A stretch of DNA of 64,000 bases, taken from positions 399,675 to 463,674 of the forward strand of contig PAPI01000001.1 in the NCBI GenBank assembly GCA_002708845.1, given 5' to 3'. Shown here piece by piece: positions 18,955-27,924 of the stretch. The DNA is from Leeuwenhoekiella sp. GTDB lineage: Bacteria; Bacteroidota; Bacteroidia; Flavobacteriales; Flavobacteriaceae. Under the pieces are notes generated by a model that was not told the origin of the DNA, did no database searches, and saw nothing but the letters and a program-made list of their open reading frames with translations. Within the stretch, counting starts at the first letter, position 1. The number at the start of each line of letters is the position of its first letter. Position numbers and translations under genes: made by a program.

Positions 18955-18962
18955 CAAAGATA
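18955..18962 (-). promoter_or_regulatory. ostA-like -7 promoter element
   Basis: Minus strand TATCTTTG, a perfect TAnnTTTG match, 14 nt before the ATG at 18940. It implies a leader of about 10 nt and excludes the upstream start. Confidence 0.5.
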
Positions 18963-19026
18963 ACGGAAAAACCTCCGCCTAAAGTATAGCTTGGGTTCAA
19001 AATTGAACCGGGTGTTTCATATGAAA

Positions 19027-19602
19027 TCAGGCCTTTTTAGCCTTTGCTTCTTTGATCATTTCAATATAGAAGTCTTCGGTAAGCTGATCTTTGGAAATTT
19101 GAAGTTCTACCAGAAGCTTGTAAAGTACCTCAAAAAGCCCGTCTGTATTTGGTTTTTGAGTGGTTTGTGTTTCGATCTCAATAAAAGAATCTTCTAATTC
19201 ATCAAAACGAACCATTGCGATTTCAACAGCTATTTCCTGATAGTGAAGGTTGAAAATTTCACAATGTTTGGCATAATGCGCGGTTTTTGCATAGCCCAGC
19301 TTAAAAAGGATTTGTTCGGAATTGCTGTGATCAATAACCAGCGTTTCGTATTCCGGTTTTGAACGGGTAAGTTTGTCGAAGGCCGCATCTTTAAAGGTTA
19401 GATAATGCCTGGCCTCGCCAGTATCAAGATTGGTTTTGGTACGCAGTCTGAACTCCTGATCTGCGGCGGTTAGTTGGTTATTTTTATCATAATACCGGTC
19501 GTCATAGTCTAATCTCATCTGAGAATCAATCTTCAGATTGAGGATTTGATTTCGAGTTTCATTATAATTTCTGAGGCGGGCGGTAAGTTCTACTTCGTAC
19601 AT
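19027..19602 (-). CDS. CYTH domain protein (class IV adenylate cyclase/triphosphatase family)
   Basis: A 191 aa protein with the CYTH tunnel-fold pattern. MYEVELTARL stands in for the ExExK start, RLDYDDRYYDKNNQLTAADQEFRLRTKT is the variable-strand block, and HYLTFKDAAFD, KPEYETLVI and VEIAMVRFDELEDSFIEIET are later strands with the alternating acidic and basic residues that bind triphosphate and metal. Family members are adenylyl cyclases, thiamine triphosphatases or inorganic triphosphatases; which one cannot be told here. No signal peptide. It has no obvious operon partner. Confidence 0.82.
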   Translation of the reverse strand: MYEVELTARLRNYNETRNQILNLKIDSQMRLDYDDRYYDKNNQLTAADQEFRLRTKTNLDTGEARHYLTFKDAAFDKLTRSKPEYETLVIDHSNSEQILFKLGYAKTAHYAKHCEIFNLHYQEIAVEIAMVRFDELEDSFIEIETQTTQKPNTDGLFEVLYKLLVELQISKDQLTEDFYIEMIKEAKAKKA

Positions 19603-19653
19603 AAACGCGCTTTGGTTGTATAAAGTTAAGGCTTTCGCCGTAAGGCTAAAAAC

Positions 19654-20703
19654 TTATAATTGTACCACTTTATGAATAAATGCAAGCTTTTGTATTACCG
19701 GTTCAGAAATTACAAACGGATATAAATCTGCTACTCCCATACTGCGACTTAGTGAGTTGACCACATAGGTAAGCGGTAAATAATGTTTAATGATTTTACG
19801 CATTGAGACCTCCTCGTAGGGATCGAAGTCACAACTGACATCCAGATTGGTATTCTTCTTTAAATCGGGGTCAATTTCAAGCCCGAAATGATAGGCGGTT
19901 TCAAGCATATCCATAATATGCAAATAATGCGACCAGGTTTCTGCCCAGTCTTCCCAGGGATGCATGGTGGCATACGAACTGATGTAACGTTCACGCCAGT
20001 TTGAAGGCGGGCCATTCTGATAATGTTTTTGTAAAGCCTGGCCGTAGTCTAGTGTGTCATTGCCAAAAAGTCTTCTAAATTCCTGAAGTACTTTTGGATT
20101 CGGTTTTATAAGCGCATCCCAATAAAAATGGCCAACCTCGTGCCTGAAATGCCCTAAAAGCGTACGGTATCTTTCTGAAAGCTGTTCTTTGATATACTCT
20201 CTATGTACGGAATCTGCTTCGTTGATGTTTAAGGTTATTCTACCATTGGCGTGCCCCGTTTTTACAGCATTTGGTTTATTCGGGTCTGAAGCCAAAAAAT
20301 CAAAGCTTAGTTCCAACTTCTCATTGTTTAGAATAAATACGTAGGGTAAATTGAGTTTATGAAGGCTGTAGAATAATCTTCTTTTTGCCGCTTCGATCTT
20401 TTGCCAGTCTAATTTGTTTTCAGGGAAGCTAAGATCAGGTATCATATGATTGGTTTCACAAGCCTCGCAAAAGGATTCTTCATCAGTATTTGAAACCAGC
20501 CAGTTACAGGCATCTAAACTGTGATTGGCACAATAGGTGAGTGTATTTTGAGTATCAGGATGAGCTACTGTAGTTTCTTTCGAAGGAAAGGAAAGCATCT
20601 CTTCGGCATCAAATAAATACCCCAGACTATTCCCGCATTTTTCACAAAAGGTATTTTCAAAATAGATTGGATTCTTACAATTGCTGCACTGAAAAATTTT
20701 CAT
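19654..20703 (-). CDS. Zinc-binding metallopeptidase family protein (Peptidase_Mx type)
   Basis: A 349 aa protein with an N-terminal zinc ribbon (MKIFQCSNCKNPIYFENTFC then CGNSLG: C6, C9, C20, C23). A second Cys cluster (YCANHSLDACNWL and SFCEACETNHM) lies between about residues 60 and 90. A gluzincin-like catalytic core FRHEVGHFYWDALI supplies an HExxH motif, with Asp/Glu ligands further on near EDWAETWSHYLHIMDML. This matches a DUF-type putative zinc metallopeptidase found in Bacteroidota and Proteobacteria. Substrate unknown. No signal peptide, so cytoplasmic. Confidence 0.85.
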   Translation of the reverse strand: MKIFQCSNCKNPIYFENTFCEKCGNSLGYLFDAEEMLSFPSKETTVAHPDTQNTLTYCANHSLDACNWLVSNTDEESFCEACETNHMIPDLSFPENKLDWQKIEAAKRRLFYSLHKLNLPYVFILNNEKLELSFDFLASDPNKPNAVKTGHANGRITLNINEADSVHREYIKEQLSERYRTLLGHFRHEVGHFYWDALIKPNPKVLQEFRRLFGNDTLDYGQALQKHYQNGPPSNWRERYISSYATMHPWEDWAETWSHYLHIMDMLETAYHFGLEIDPDLKKNTNLDVSCDFDPYEEVSMRKIIKHYLPLTYVVNSLSRSMGVADLYPFVISEPVIQKLAFIHKVVQL

Positions 20704-20780
20704 AGTTGGTTGGTTAAAGGCTTTGTAAATGTAGTAGTTAGATTGTTAGCCTTCTGCCAATTTCGTCTAAAAGTAGCGCC

Positions 20781-20812
20781 AAAAAAAAGCCTGAATATTT
20801 AATTCAGGCTTT
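20781..20812 (-). terminator. purA-side hairpin terminator
   Basis: A perfect 11 bp stem (20786-20796 with 20802-20812) with a 5 nt loop. On the minus strand it is followed by a T run (20781-20788 in complement). It ends the relA-fur-purA transcript 23 nt after the purA stop. Confidence 0.8.
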
Positions 20813-20834
20813 AATGATTTAAAATATTTATTCC

Positions 20835-22106
20835 TTACCTGTGGATCGTCTGGGTACGATCTGGTCCTACTGAAACGATTTTAATAGGAACACGGAGTTC
20901 TTTCTCCAGAAAATCAATGTAATCATTGAGTTCTTTAGGTAATTGTTCATCTTCCTGCATTTTGGTAAGATCTTCTGCCCAGCCTTTCATTTCTGTATAA
21001 ACCGGCTCTACATTTTCAGGCTCGATATTGTAAGGAAGGTGGTCTATAACTTCACCTTTGTATTTGTACTGAGTACAAATCTTAAGCGTATCAAAGCCAC
21101 TCAAAACATCTCCCTTCATCATCATCAATTGGGTAACACCATTTACGCGTACAGCATATTTTAGCGCAACCAGGTCTAACCATCCGCAACGACGGGGTCT
21201 TCCGGTTGTAGCGCCAAACTCATTACCCACACGACCCATAGTCGCACCTACCTCGTCAAAAAGTTCAGTAGGGAAGGGGCCTGAACCCACGCGTGTAGTA
21301 TAAGCCTTGAAAATTCCGAAAACTTCAGCTATTTGTCCCGGCGCAACGCCTAAACCTGTGCAGGCTCCTGCAGCAGTGGTATTTGATGAAGTCACATAAG
21401 GATATGTCCCGAAGTCTATATCAAGTAAGGATCCCTGAGCACCTTCCGCCAAAATTGATTTTCCGGACTGTTGTGCCTGATACAGATATTCTTCAGAATC
21501 GATAAAAGTTAGCGATTTTAATACTTCAACGGCTTTGAAGAATTCGGTTTCCAGTTCGTCAAGATTATACTCAATCTTAGCGTCGTAGAAATCGATCATA
21601 TCGATATGCTTGTCACGCAAAGCTGTGTATCGATCTTTCCAGTCTTCAAGTTCCAAATCACCTACGCGAATACCATTACGACCGGTTTTATCCATGTAAG
21701 TAGGTCCAATTCCTTTAAGGGTCGAGCCTATTTTGGCTTTACCTTTTGAAGCTTCGGAAGCCGCATCCAGTAAGCGGTGTGTGGGTAAAATAAGATGTGC
21801 TTTACGCGAAATAAGAAGCTTCTCTTTAATATTAAGCTTAAACTTAGATAGATTGTCAAGTTCTTTTCTGAAAATCACCGGGTCTATAACTACGCCGTTT
21901 CCTACCAGATTGATCGCGTTTTCGTGAAAAATCCCTGAAGGAATGGTGTGTAATACGTGTTTAATACCATCAAACTCTAAGGTGTGTCCTGCGTTTGGAC
22001 CGCCCTGAAAACGGGCTATGATATCGTAATTTTTAGTAAGTACGTCAACTATTTTGCCTTTTCCTTCATCTCCCCACTGGAGACCAAGTAGTAAATCTAC
22101 TGCCAT
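20835..22106 (-). CDS. purA: Adenylosuccinate synthase
   Basis: Converts IMP and aspartate to adenylosuccinate with GTP, the first step of AMP synthesis. The 423 aa length is normal. GTP/IMP-binding GLQWGDEGKGKIVD is at residues 8-21 (D13, K16), the catalytic His in GPNAGHT at 41, and TTGRPRRCGWLD sits in the C-terminal half. The ATG abuts the stop of the upstream fur-like gene with no gap (22107/22106). It shares the transcript with the ppGpp synthetase, and PurA is a known ppGpp-inhibited enzyme in other bacteria, so the pairing is functionally pertinent. Confidence 0.97.
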   Translation of the reverse strand: MAVDLLLGLQWGDEGKGKIVDVLTKNYDIIARFQGGPNAGHTLEFDGIKHVLHTIPSGIFHENAINLVGNGVVIDPVIFRKELDNLSKFKLNIKEKLLISRKAHLILPTHRLLDAASEASKGKAKIGSTLKGIGPTYMDKTGRNGIRVGDLELEDWKDRYTALRDKHIDMIDFYDAKIEYNLDELETEFFKAVEVLKSLTFIDSEEYLYQAQQSGKSILAEGAQGSLLDIDFGTYPYVTSSNTTAAGACTGLGVAPGQIAEVFGIFKAYTTRVGSGPFPTELFDEVGATMGRVGNEFGATTGRPRRCGWLDLVALKYAVRVNGVTQLMMMKGDVLSGFDTLKICTQYKYKGEVIDHLPYNIEPENVEPVYTEMKGWAEDLTKMQEDEQLPKELNDYIDFLEKELRVPIKIVSVGPDRTQTIHR

Positions 22107-22595
22107 CTATGAATTGTTGTCTTCGGTTGTATTTTTTGTTGAATCTTCGGGTTTACGGTTACCGTAAAAATAAAGGGAGTGCTTGTTGATTTCGATATTA
22201 AAAACCTCTTCGATCGTTTTCTTGATCGACTGAATACGCGGATCACAGAATTCAATCACCTCTCCGGTATCGGTTAAAATAACGTGATCATGCTGTTTGT
22301 CAAAATAGGATTTCTCGTATTGTGACTGATTTTGGCCAAACTGATGTTTACGCACCAAGCCGCATGAAAGCAAAAGTTCTATGGTGTTGTACAGCGTAGC
22401 GCGACTAACCCGATATTTTTTATTTTTCATGCTGATGTACAGCGTCTCGATATCAAAATGATCGTTGTAATTGTAAATTTCTTGTAGAATGGCATAACGC
22501 TCTGGGGTTTTGCGATGCCCGTTTTCTTCAAGAAACTTGGTAAAGACGTTTTTAACGACTTCCTGATCTTTATTTATTGTTGCTTTAGGTACCAT
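22107..22595 (-). CDS. Fur family transcriptional regulator
   Basis: A 162 aa winged-helix repressor of the Fur/PerR family. Residues 20-90 hold the DNA-binding domain ([16 protein letters not shown], then [21 protein letters not shown]). The dimerisation half has [20 protein letters not shown] with a metal-ligand HxH pattern, but the C-terminal CxxC zinc pairs of Fur are absent; only single Cys remain. The start at 22595 is set by a -7 element (22607-22614) and excludes an upstream TTG. It sits between a relA/spoT gene and purA, an arrangement I recall as conserved in Flavobacteriaceae. Regulated metal or peroxide target unknown. Confidence 0.9.
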   Translation of the reverse strand: MVPKATINKDQEVVKNVFTKFLEENGHRKTPERYAILQEIYNYNDHFDIETLYISMKNKKYRVSRATLYNTIELLLSCGLVRKHQFGQNQSQYEKSYFDKQHDHVILTDTGEVIEFCDPRIQSIKKTIEEVFNIEINKHSLYFYGNRKPEDSTKNTTEDNNS

Positions 22596-22606
22596 AATAG
22601 AGGGTG

Positions 22607-22614
22607 CAAATTTA
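22607..22614 (-). promoter_or_regulatory. fur-like gene -7 promoter element
   Basis: Minus strand TAAATTTG, a perfect TAnnTTTG match immediately before the last codon region of the upstream gene. It is 12 nt from the ATG at 22595, so the leader would be short. Confidence 0.4.
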
Positions 22615-22619
22615 CGCAA

Positions 22620-24836
22620 TTACAAGCGCATGACTTTATCGATACCGTTTATTTTTTTCAAGTTTTCCATCAGCCTTCGTAAATGCTCTTTGTTTTTAAC
22701 AATAACCGTGATTTTTCCACTAAAGACACCGTCGTTTGTCGTAAAATTGAGATTGCGCATATTTACGTGCATGTGCTCTGAAATCTCTCGCGTCACGTGA
22801 TTTACCAATCCCAGAGTATCAATACCGGTAAGTTCAAGCTCTGCCTGAAAGTCCTGAGCAGACGAGTCTATCCATTTTGCTGGAATAATGCGATATGCAT
22901 AATTGCTTTGCAAGGATAAAGCATTTGGGCAGTTTTGCTTGTGTACGCGTATTCCTTCAGAAACAGTAGTAAAACCAAATACCTTATCGCCAGGAATGGG
23001 ATTGCAACACGGGGCAAGCGTATAATCAAGCTTTTGCTCGTCTTTACCAAAAACAAGCATATCAAACTTATCAGTGATCTCGTCTTTATCAACGTGCTCT
23101 GCAACCGGCGGCTTCCTGATTTTATTTTTAAAGAAACTTACAAACGCATTGCTGCGGGAAGCGGCATATTCTTTAATCATCTTATTATCTATCGTGCCAA
23201 TTCCTACACGATAAAACAAATCGAGACTGGTTTTAAGCTTAAAATAAATCACCATTTCGTTAATGACACCCTCATCTAATGTGATCTTCTGAGAGCGTAA
23301 TTTACGGGTGAGAATAACTTTACCATCCTCGGCAATAGTTTTCTTTTCGTCTTTAAGTGAAGATTTTATTTTTGCGCGGGCACGTGCTGTAGTGGCATAG
23401 TCCAGCCAGTTATTGTTGGGCCTTGCGTGCTCACTTGTAATGATTTCTACCTGATCACCACTCTTAAGTTCGTGACTTAAAGGAACCAGTTTGCCATTTA
23501 CCCGGGCACCGCGGGTGTGCATACCTATTTCGGTATGTATACTGAATGCAAAATCAAGCGGTGTGGCTGCTTTAGGCAGGGATTTCAAATCACCCTGAGG
23601 TGTAAATACAAAAATTTCTTTGTTGTACAGATTCAGCTTGAATTGTTCAACAAACTCAATGGCATTAGTCTCATTTCCTTCTAGAGCTTCCTGAAGACGG
23701 TTTAACCACTGGTCGAGGGTACGGTCTTCTTCGGTTTGGTCTGTACTACCTTGCTTATATTTATAATGAGCCGCATAGCCTTTTTCGGCTATCTCATTCA
23801 TTCGGTCTGAGCGAATTTGTACTTCCACCCATCTGCCTTTCAGACCCATAACAGTGATGTGCAAGGCTTCGTAACCGGTTGATTTGGGAGACGAAATCCA
23901 GTCACGCAGACGGGTAGGGTTTGGCCTAAAGTGATCGGTAATTATAGAATAAATCTTCCACGCGAGGAATTTCTCGTTCTCAGGGGTTGATTTATAAATT
24001 ATTCGAATGGCAAACTTGTCGTAAACCTGATCAAAAGGAATGTTTTGCTTCAGCATTTTACGCCGAATGCTGTAAATAGATTTAGGCCGCCCTTTTATCT
24101 CATAATCTAAAACTTCTTTGTCAAGCGATTGTTTTACGGCATTGGTAAACTCTTCAATATACTGATCCTGTTGCTCTTTGGTCTCCTTCATCTTACGCGA
24201 AATGTCTTTAAACACTTCGGGTTCGGTGTATTTGAGGCCCAGATCTTCCAGTTCGGTCTTTATGTTGTACAGACCGATTCTATGAGCCAGAGGAGCGTAG
24301 ATATAGAGGGTTTCGCTGGCAATTTTAACCTGCTTATCAGGCCGCATCGAGTCCATCGTTTGCATATTGTGCAAGCGGTCTGCAATCTTGATGATGATTA
24401 CCCTAACGTCATCGTTTATGGTAAGCAGCATTTTCCTGAAATTCTCTGCCTGCAATGAAACGTCACGGTGCTTTTTCAGGTTTGAGATTTTTGTAAGTCC
24501 GTCGACAATGCGGGCAACGGTCTCACCAAACAACTCCTCAAGATCATCAAGGGTATAGGACGTATCCTCAACCACATCATGTAATAAAGCTGCTGCAATA
24601 GAAGTAGCGTCCATCCCAATTTCGCTGGCAACAATACGTGCCACGGCAAGTGGATGGAAAACATAAGCCTCACCCGACTTACGGCGCTGATCTTTGTGCG
24701 CATCAACAGCCACCTCAAATGCCTTTCTGATCATTTTTTTATCATCATCAGAAAGGGTGCGATAACTTATACGCAGCAGCTCTTTATATTGCCTGGTGAG
24801 CTCTTTATTTTCTTCTTCTAATTCAACAGCTGTCAT
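22620..24836 (-). CDS. RelA/SpoT bifunctional (p)ppGpp synthetase/hydrolase
   Basis: A 738 aa stringent-response enzyme. The HD hydrolase domain is present with HPLAVARIVA (61-70) and the metal-binding HDVVED (86-91), so hydrolase activity is likely. The synthetase domain shows DKFAIRIIYKS and TGYEALHITVMG with the YAAHYKYKQG block. A TGS domain (IFVFTPQGDLKSLPKAATPLDFAF) and a C-terminal ACT domain follow. The length and domain order match the single long Rel protein usual in Bacteroidota; the gene name rel/relA/spoT varies by author. It is the first gene of a relA-fur-purA group. A -33/-7 pair precedes it and ends only about 5 nt from the ATG. Confidence 0.95.
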   Translation of the reverse strand: MTAVELEEENKELTRQYKELLRISYRTLSDDDKKMIRKAFEVAVDAHKDQRRKSGEAYVFHPLAVARIVASEIGMDATSIAAALLHDVVEDTSYTLDDLEELFGETVARIVDGLTKISNLKKHRDVSLQAENFRKMLLTINDDVRVIIIKIADRLHNMQTMDSMRPDKQVKIASETLYIYAPLAHRIGLYNIKTELEDLGLKYTEPEVFKDISRKMKETKEQQDQYIEEFTNAVKQSLDKEVLDYEIKGRPKSIYSIRRKMLKQNIPFDQVYDKFAIRIIYKSTPENEKFLAWKIYSIITDHFRPNPTRLRDWISSPKSTGYEALHITVMGLKGRWVEVQIRSDRMNEIAEKGYAAHYKYKQGSTDQTEEDRTLDQWLNRLQEALEGNETNAIEFVEQFKLNLYNKEIFVFTPQGDLKSLPKAATPLDFAFSIHTEIGMHTRGARVNGKLVPLSHELKSGDQVEIITSEHARPNNNWLDYATTARARAKIKSSLKDEKKTIAEDGKVILTRKLRSQKITLDEGVINEMVIYFKLKTSLDLFYRVGIGTIDNKMIKEYAASRSNAFVSFFKNKIRKPPVAEHVDKDEITDKFDMLVFGKDEQKLDYTLAPCCNPIPGDKVFGFTTVSEGIRVHKQNCPNALSLQSNYAYRIIPAKWIDSSAQDFQAELELTGIDTLGLVNHVTREISEHMHVNMRNLNFTTNDGVFSGKITVIVKNKEHLRRLMENLKKINGIDKVMRL

Positions 24837-24840
24837 AATT

Positions 24841-24871
24841 TAAAAGTACAACTATATCCCAAAAAAGCAAA
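24841..24871 (-). promoter_or_regulatory. relA/spoT promoter (TTTG, 19 nt, TACTTTTA)
   Basis: The -33 TTTG (24868-24871) and -7 TACTTTTA (24841-24848) are spaced 19 nt, inside the usual 17-23. The last -7 base is A rather than G. The -7 element lies 4 nt from the ATG, pointing to a leaderless or nearly leaderless mRNA. Confidence 0.5.
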
Positions 24872-24917
24872 TGGAATTAGGTCTTCTCTTAACCGAAGGA
24901 TAAGCCAGTTTTTAAAA

Positions 24918-26150
24918 CTAGGATTTTAGATTTCGATACCTTTGAAGCAGGGTAGGATGTGAGTAGTGTAATTTTACATACAATGGATGTGGCGTAAGAT
25001 TGCTAAGGCTGTTGCGTGATAATTTTTTTAAAGAAGTAATAAGAGGTTGTGCCGCATAGGTTTCTTTAGCAAAATTATCTGCCTGATATTCAAATTTACG
25101 GGATAAGACACTCATTAAAAAACCGGTAATTCCCGAAATAGGTGCGTATAAAATTCCGAAGGCAACAAGACCCGCGTGAAAACTGGGCTTTTCAACACCA
25201 ATGGCAAGCGAAAATACCTCCTGACTCACAAAAAGGCCCAGAAGCCAAAGCGTAAAACCGGTAAGAAGTAAGGACATAAACAGATTTATGATGATGTGGT
25301 TTTTGCGGTAATGTCCCACTTCGTGCGCCAGCACAGCGACAATTTCTTCTTCTTCCAAATCATTAATCAGCGTGTCGTAAAGAGTAATTCGCTTTTCGGA
25401 GCCAAATCCTGAAAAATAGGCGTTGGCTTTAGTGCTGCGTTTTGAGCCATCAATTACAAAAATGTTCTTTAGTTTAAAACCTACAGAGGTTGCATAGCTT
25501 TCAATTTTGTTTCGCAAACCGCCATCTCTCAACGGCGTCTGTTTGTTGAAGAGCGGCACAATGAGCCGGGCATAAAACATATTGGTCACTATGGCAAATA
25601 CCGCAAATAGAATCCAGGCGTAGAGCCAAAAAAGACTACCGCTAATCTGGTAAAACCAAATAACCAACGCCAGTAAACCACCACCTACAATAATGGTCAT
25701 AAGCAGGCCTTTTAATTTATCCATAAAAAAAAGGGCAGGAGTTGATTTATTAAAACCGAAACGTTCTTCAATTACAAAAGTTTTGTAGTAACTAAATGGA
25801 GTGGTCAAAATATCTGTTCCTAACATAATAATCCCAAAGAAAATAAGACCTACCACGATCTCATTATCACTTACTGATCGCGCCAATTGATCTACAAAAC
25901 CAAAACCATCAGCAAAAAAGAATAGTAGCGTTACTACCAGCATAAAACTTGAGGTCAAAGCAGAAAAACGCGCGTTTGCTTTTTTATAGTCCTGAGACTT
26001 GCGATAGCTTTCTTTATCATAGACATCACTTAATTCCTGAGGTATGGGATCATCAAAATGTTTAGCATTTAGCCAATCTAGAAACTGATCTACCACAAAA
26101 CTAATTGTGACAAAAGCGATAATTATGTAAAAAACGAGTTGTGGGGTCAT
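24918..26150 (-). CDS. M48 family metallopeptidase (Ste24-like)
   Basis: A 410 aa polytopic membrane zinc peptidase. Zinc ligands are in HEVGH at 276-280, with a downstream Glu in the KFEYQADNFA block near 355. A membrane helix pattern (about 6-7 segments) surrounds the site. The N-terminal M48_N domain with PFSYYKTFVIEERFGFNKST and the IDGSKRSTKANAYFSGFG signature are the Ste24/CAAX-protease type. Bacterial substrates are probably membrane protein ends or misfolded membrane proteins; no prenylated substrates are expected. It lies 12 nt downstream of the SpoU methyltransferase and probably shares its transcript. Confidence 0.92.
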   Translation of the reverse strand: MTPQLVFYIIIAFVTISFVVDQFLDWLNAKHFDDPIPQELSDVYDKESYRKSQDYKKANARFSALTSSFMLVVTLLFFFADGFGFVDQLARSVSDNEIVVGLIFFGIIMLGTDILTTPFSYYKTFVIEERFGFNKSTPALFFMDKLKGLLMTIIVGGGLLALVIWFYQISGSLFWLYAWILFAVFAIVTNMFYARLIVPLFNKQTPLRDGGLRNKIESYATSVGFKLKNIFVIDGSKRSTKANAYFSGFGSEKRITLYDTLINDLEEEEIVAVLAHEVGHYRKNHIIINLFMSLLLTGFTLWLLGLFVSQEVFSLAIGVEKPSFHAGLVAFGILYAPISGITGFLMSVLSRKFEYQADNFAKETYAAQPLITSLKKLSRNSLSNLTPHPLYVKLHYSHPTLLQRYRNLKS

Positions 26151-26162
26151 AGGGATGTAAAA

Positions 26163-26969
26163 TTAGAATGAAAAGCCGCGCTGTCTGCGGGCTTCAAAAA
26201 TAAGTATCGCTGCGGCTACCGAAACGTTCATAGAGTCAAGACGGCCCTGCATCGGGATGATGATATTTTGCTTTGATTCGGCGCGCCAGGTCTCAGAAAG
26301 TCCGTCTGCTTCAGTGCCCACTACAATTGCGCAAGCCTGATTGAAGTCTTGTTTCTCATAGGAAATAGCTTCCTGCAAAATAGCTGCAAAAATGGCAATA
26401 TTCATTTCTTTGAGAAAGTCAATTATTTCTGAAGTGCTTCCGGTAGCAACGGGAACGGTAAAGACACCACCCACACTAGAGCGTATGATATTGGGATTGT
26501 ACAGGTCTGTACGCGGATTCGCTAAAATAAAGGCATCAACTCCCGCGGCATCGGCCGTACGTAACAAGGCACCAATATTTCCAGGCTTTTCAGGGGCTTC
26601 AGCAATTAAAATTAGAGGGTTTTGAGGTAAACCTAAATCGCTCAATTGATTGGTTTTCGCTTTCGCGGAAGCAATAATTCCTTCGGTTGCTGAGCGGTAA
26701 GCAATTTTGCTATAGACGTCTTCGCTTAATTCAATTATTTCGGTTTTGTCATCAAGGGTCTCAAGCAAAGGCTTCAATAGCAGCTCTTCGGCTATGGTTT
26801 TACAAAAAAAGAACTGATGAAAGTCGTAACCCGCCTGTAGAGCAAGATTTATTTCCCGAACTCCTTCAATTAAAAATAAACCACTTTTGCGACGCTCGCG
26901 TGACTTTTCCTGCAAGCTTAAAAGCTTTTTTAGGGTTGGGTTTTGACTGCTGCTGATACTTTTGTACAT
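26163..26969 (-). CDS. RNA 2'-O-methyltransferase, TrmH/SpoU family
   Basis: A 268 aa SPOUT methyltransferase for ribose methylation of rRNA or tRNA. SPOUT motif 1 is in APEKPGNIGALLRTADAAG, motif 2 in VGTEADGLSETW, and motif 3 in IIPMQGRLDSMNVSVAAAILIFE. The knot-forming C-terminal half is intact. The N-terminal substrate-recognition domain SLQEKSRERRKSGLFLIEG is of the RlmB/TsnR type. The exact target nucleotide cannot be read. A -7 TATCTTTG ends only 5 nt before the ATG (26975-26982), so the mRNA may be leaderless. Confidence 0.92.
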   Translation of the reverse strand: MYKSISSSQNPTLKKLLSLQEKSRERRKSGLFLIEGVREINLALQAGYDFHQFFFCKTIAEELLLKPLLETLDDKTEIIELSEDVYSKIAYRSATEGIIASAKAKTNQLSDLGLPQNPLILIAEAPEKPGNIGALLRTADAAGVDAFILANPRTDLYNPNIIRSSVGGVFTVPVATGSTSEIIDFLKEMNIAIFAAILQEAISYEKQDFNQACAIVVGTEADGLSETWRAESKQNIIIPMQGRLDSMNVSVAAAILIFEARRQRGFSF

Positions 26970-26974
26970 AGGTG

Positions 26975-26982
26975 CAAAGATA
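26975..26982 (-). promoter_or_regulatory. SpoU methyltransferase -7 element, adjacent to start
   Basis: Minus strand TATCTTTG, a perfect TAnnTTTG match followed by CACCT and then the ATG, leaving 5 nt between -7 and start codon. Confidence 0.5.
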
Positions 26983-27003
26983 GGAAACTAGAAATCAGAC
27001 CGG

Positions 27004-27912
27004 CTAGTCAGTCTTGGAAGCTTTGCGAAGGGTGTAATGCTCTTCCAAAACTTCAAGCAAGGCTTCACGAGGATAGCCCTCATCGGTCTTACTGTAAAGC
27101 TTTAAATCAAGCCGATCATTATCGCGTACTTTGAGTGAATCTTTAGGATAAAAATGATCAACCAGATTTTGAAGTTCATAGTTTTGAGCTTCCAGACATA
27201 GCAAATTTCCGTTGGATGCGCTGTCGTAAACCATTCGGGATTCACGCGCTACTTCAAAAGCGATGCCGGTGGTCTCTATGGAAACCTGCTCATCATCAAC
27301 CAGTGGTCTTTCCACATTGTGAAAAGCCAGAAAGGAAAGCATAATCAGACTAAAATTATGCAGAAAATGACCTAAAAGTGCCCATACAAATCCCAGTTTT
27401 AGTCTCAAAAAGCTAAAAATTAAACCTGCTACAATCTGCGGACCTGTAATGATTGGAGCTAAAACAAAAAAGATCCAATCTACATTTTCGTAATTACTCA
27501 GGTGCACCAACCCAAATACACTCGAAAAGAGATAAACAATGATCCTGAGATGTCTCTTCCAAAAGCCGGAAAAATCAGTTTTAAAAAGATAGGCGAGTCC
27601 GCGAAGAATATAATTCCGTTTGTACTTGAGCGGGAATCTAAAAATGGTTTCTTCGATTAATGGAGGTAGAACGGTCATCACTACAATCGCTTTCCAAAAA
27701 GGATACAAATCCTGATTAAGCAAATTTTCATAATCTGAAGTAAGTGGCTCGAGAAAGCTGAGTAGAATAACAAAGCCTATAGCCAGAATTAAATCGTAGA
27801 GAATGCCGCTGATGAGAAACTTTAGTCTTTCCCAGAAAGAAACCGGAAGAACAACATCATCTGGCTTGCTGATAAAACGGTTAATGATGCCTACTCTTGA
27901 AGCAAAACTCAT
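27004..27912 (-). CDS. CPBP family intramembrane glutamic endopeptidase
   Basis: A 302 aa membrane protein with about eight hydrophobic segments. The Abi/CPBP motifs are present: motif 1 LPPLIEETIFRFPL (EE-x3-R), motif 2 FGLVHLSNY (His), and motif 3 GHFLHNF (His). These are the catalytic residues of Rce1-like glutamic proteases. A soluble C-terminal tail of about 100 aa, with DSLKVRDNDRLDLKLYSKTDEGYPREALLEVLEE, follows the membrane domain and is uncommon in short CPBP proteins. Substrate unknown. It is the last gene of the RlmD-DUF6452-DUF6048 group. Confidence 0.88.
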   Translation of the reverse strand: MSFASRVGIINRFISKPDDVVLPVSFWERLKFLISGILYDLILAIGFVILLSFLEPLTSDYENLLNQDLYPFWKAIVVMTVLPPLIEETIFRFPLKYKRNYILRGLAYLFKTDFSGFWKRHLRIIVYLFSSVFGLVHLSNYENVDWIFFVLAPIITGPQIVAGLIFSFLRLKLGFVWALLGHFLHNFSLIMLSFLAFHNVERPLVDDEQVSIETTGIAFEVARESRMVYDSASNGNLLCLEAQNYELQNLVDHFYPKDSLKVRDNDRLDLKLYSKTDEGYPREALLEVLEEHYTLRKASKTD

Positions 27913-27924
27913 AGGCCTTGATTT

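Noticed and set aside
18940-19000. Longer N-terminus for the OstA-like protein
   Set aside because: The upstream start would place the signal peptide internally and overlaps the -7 element at 18955-18962.
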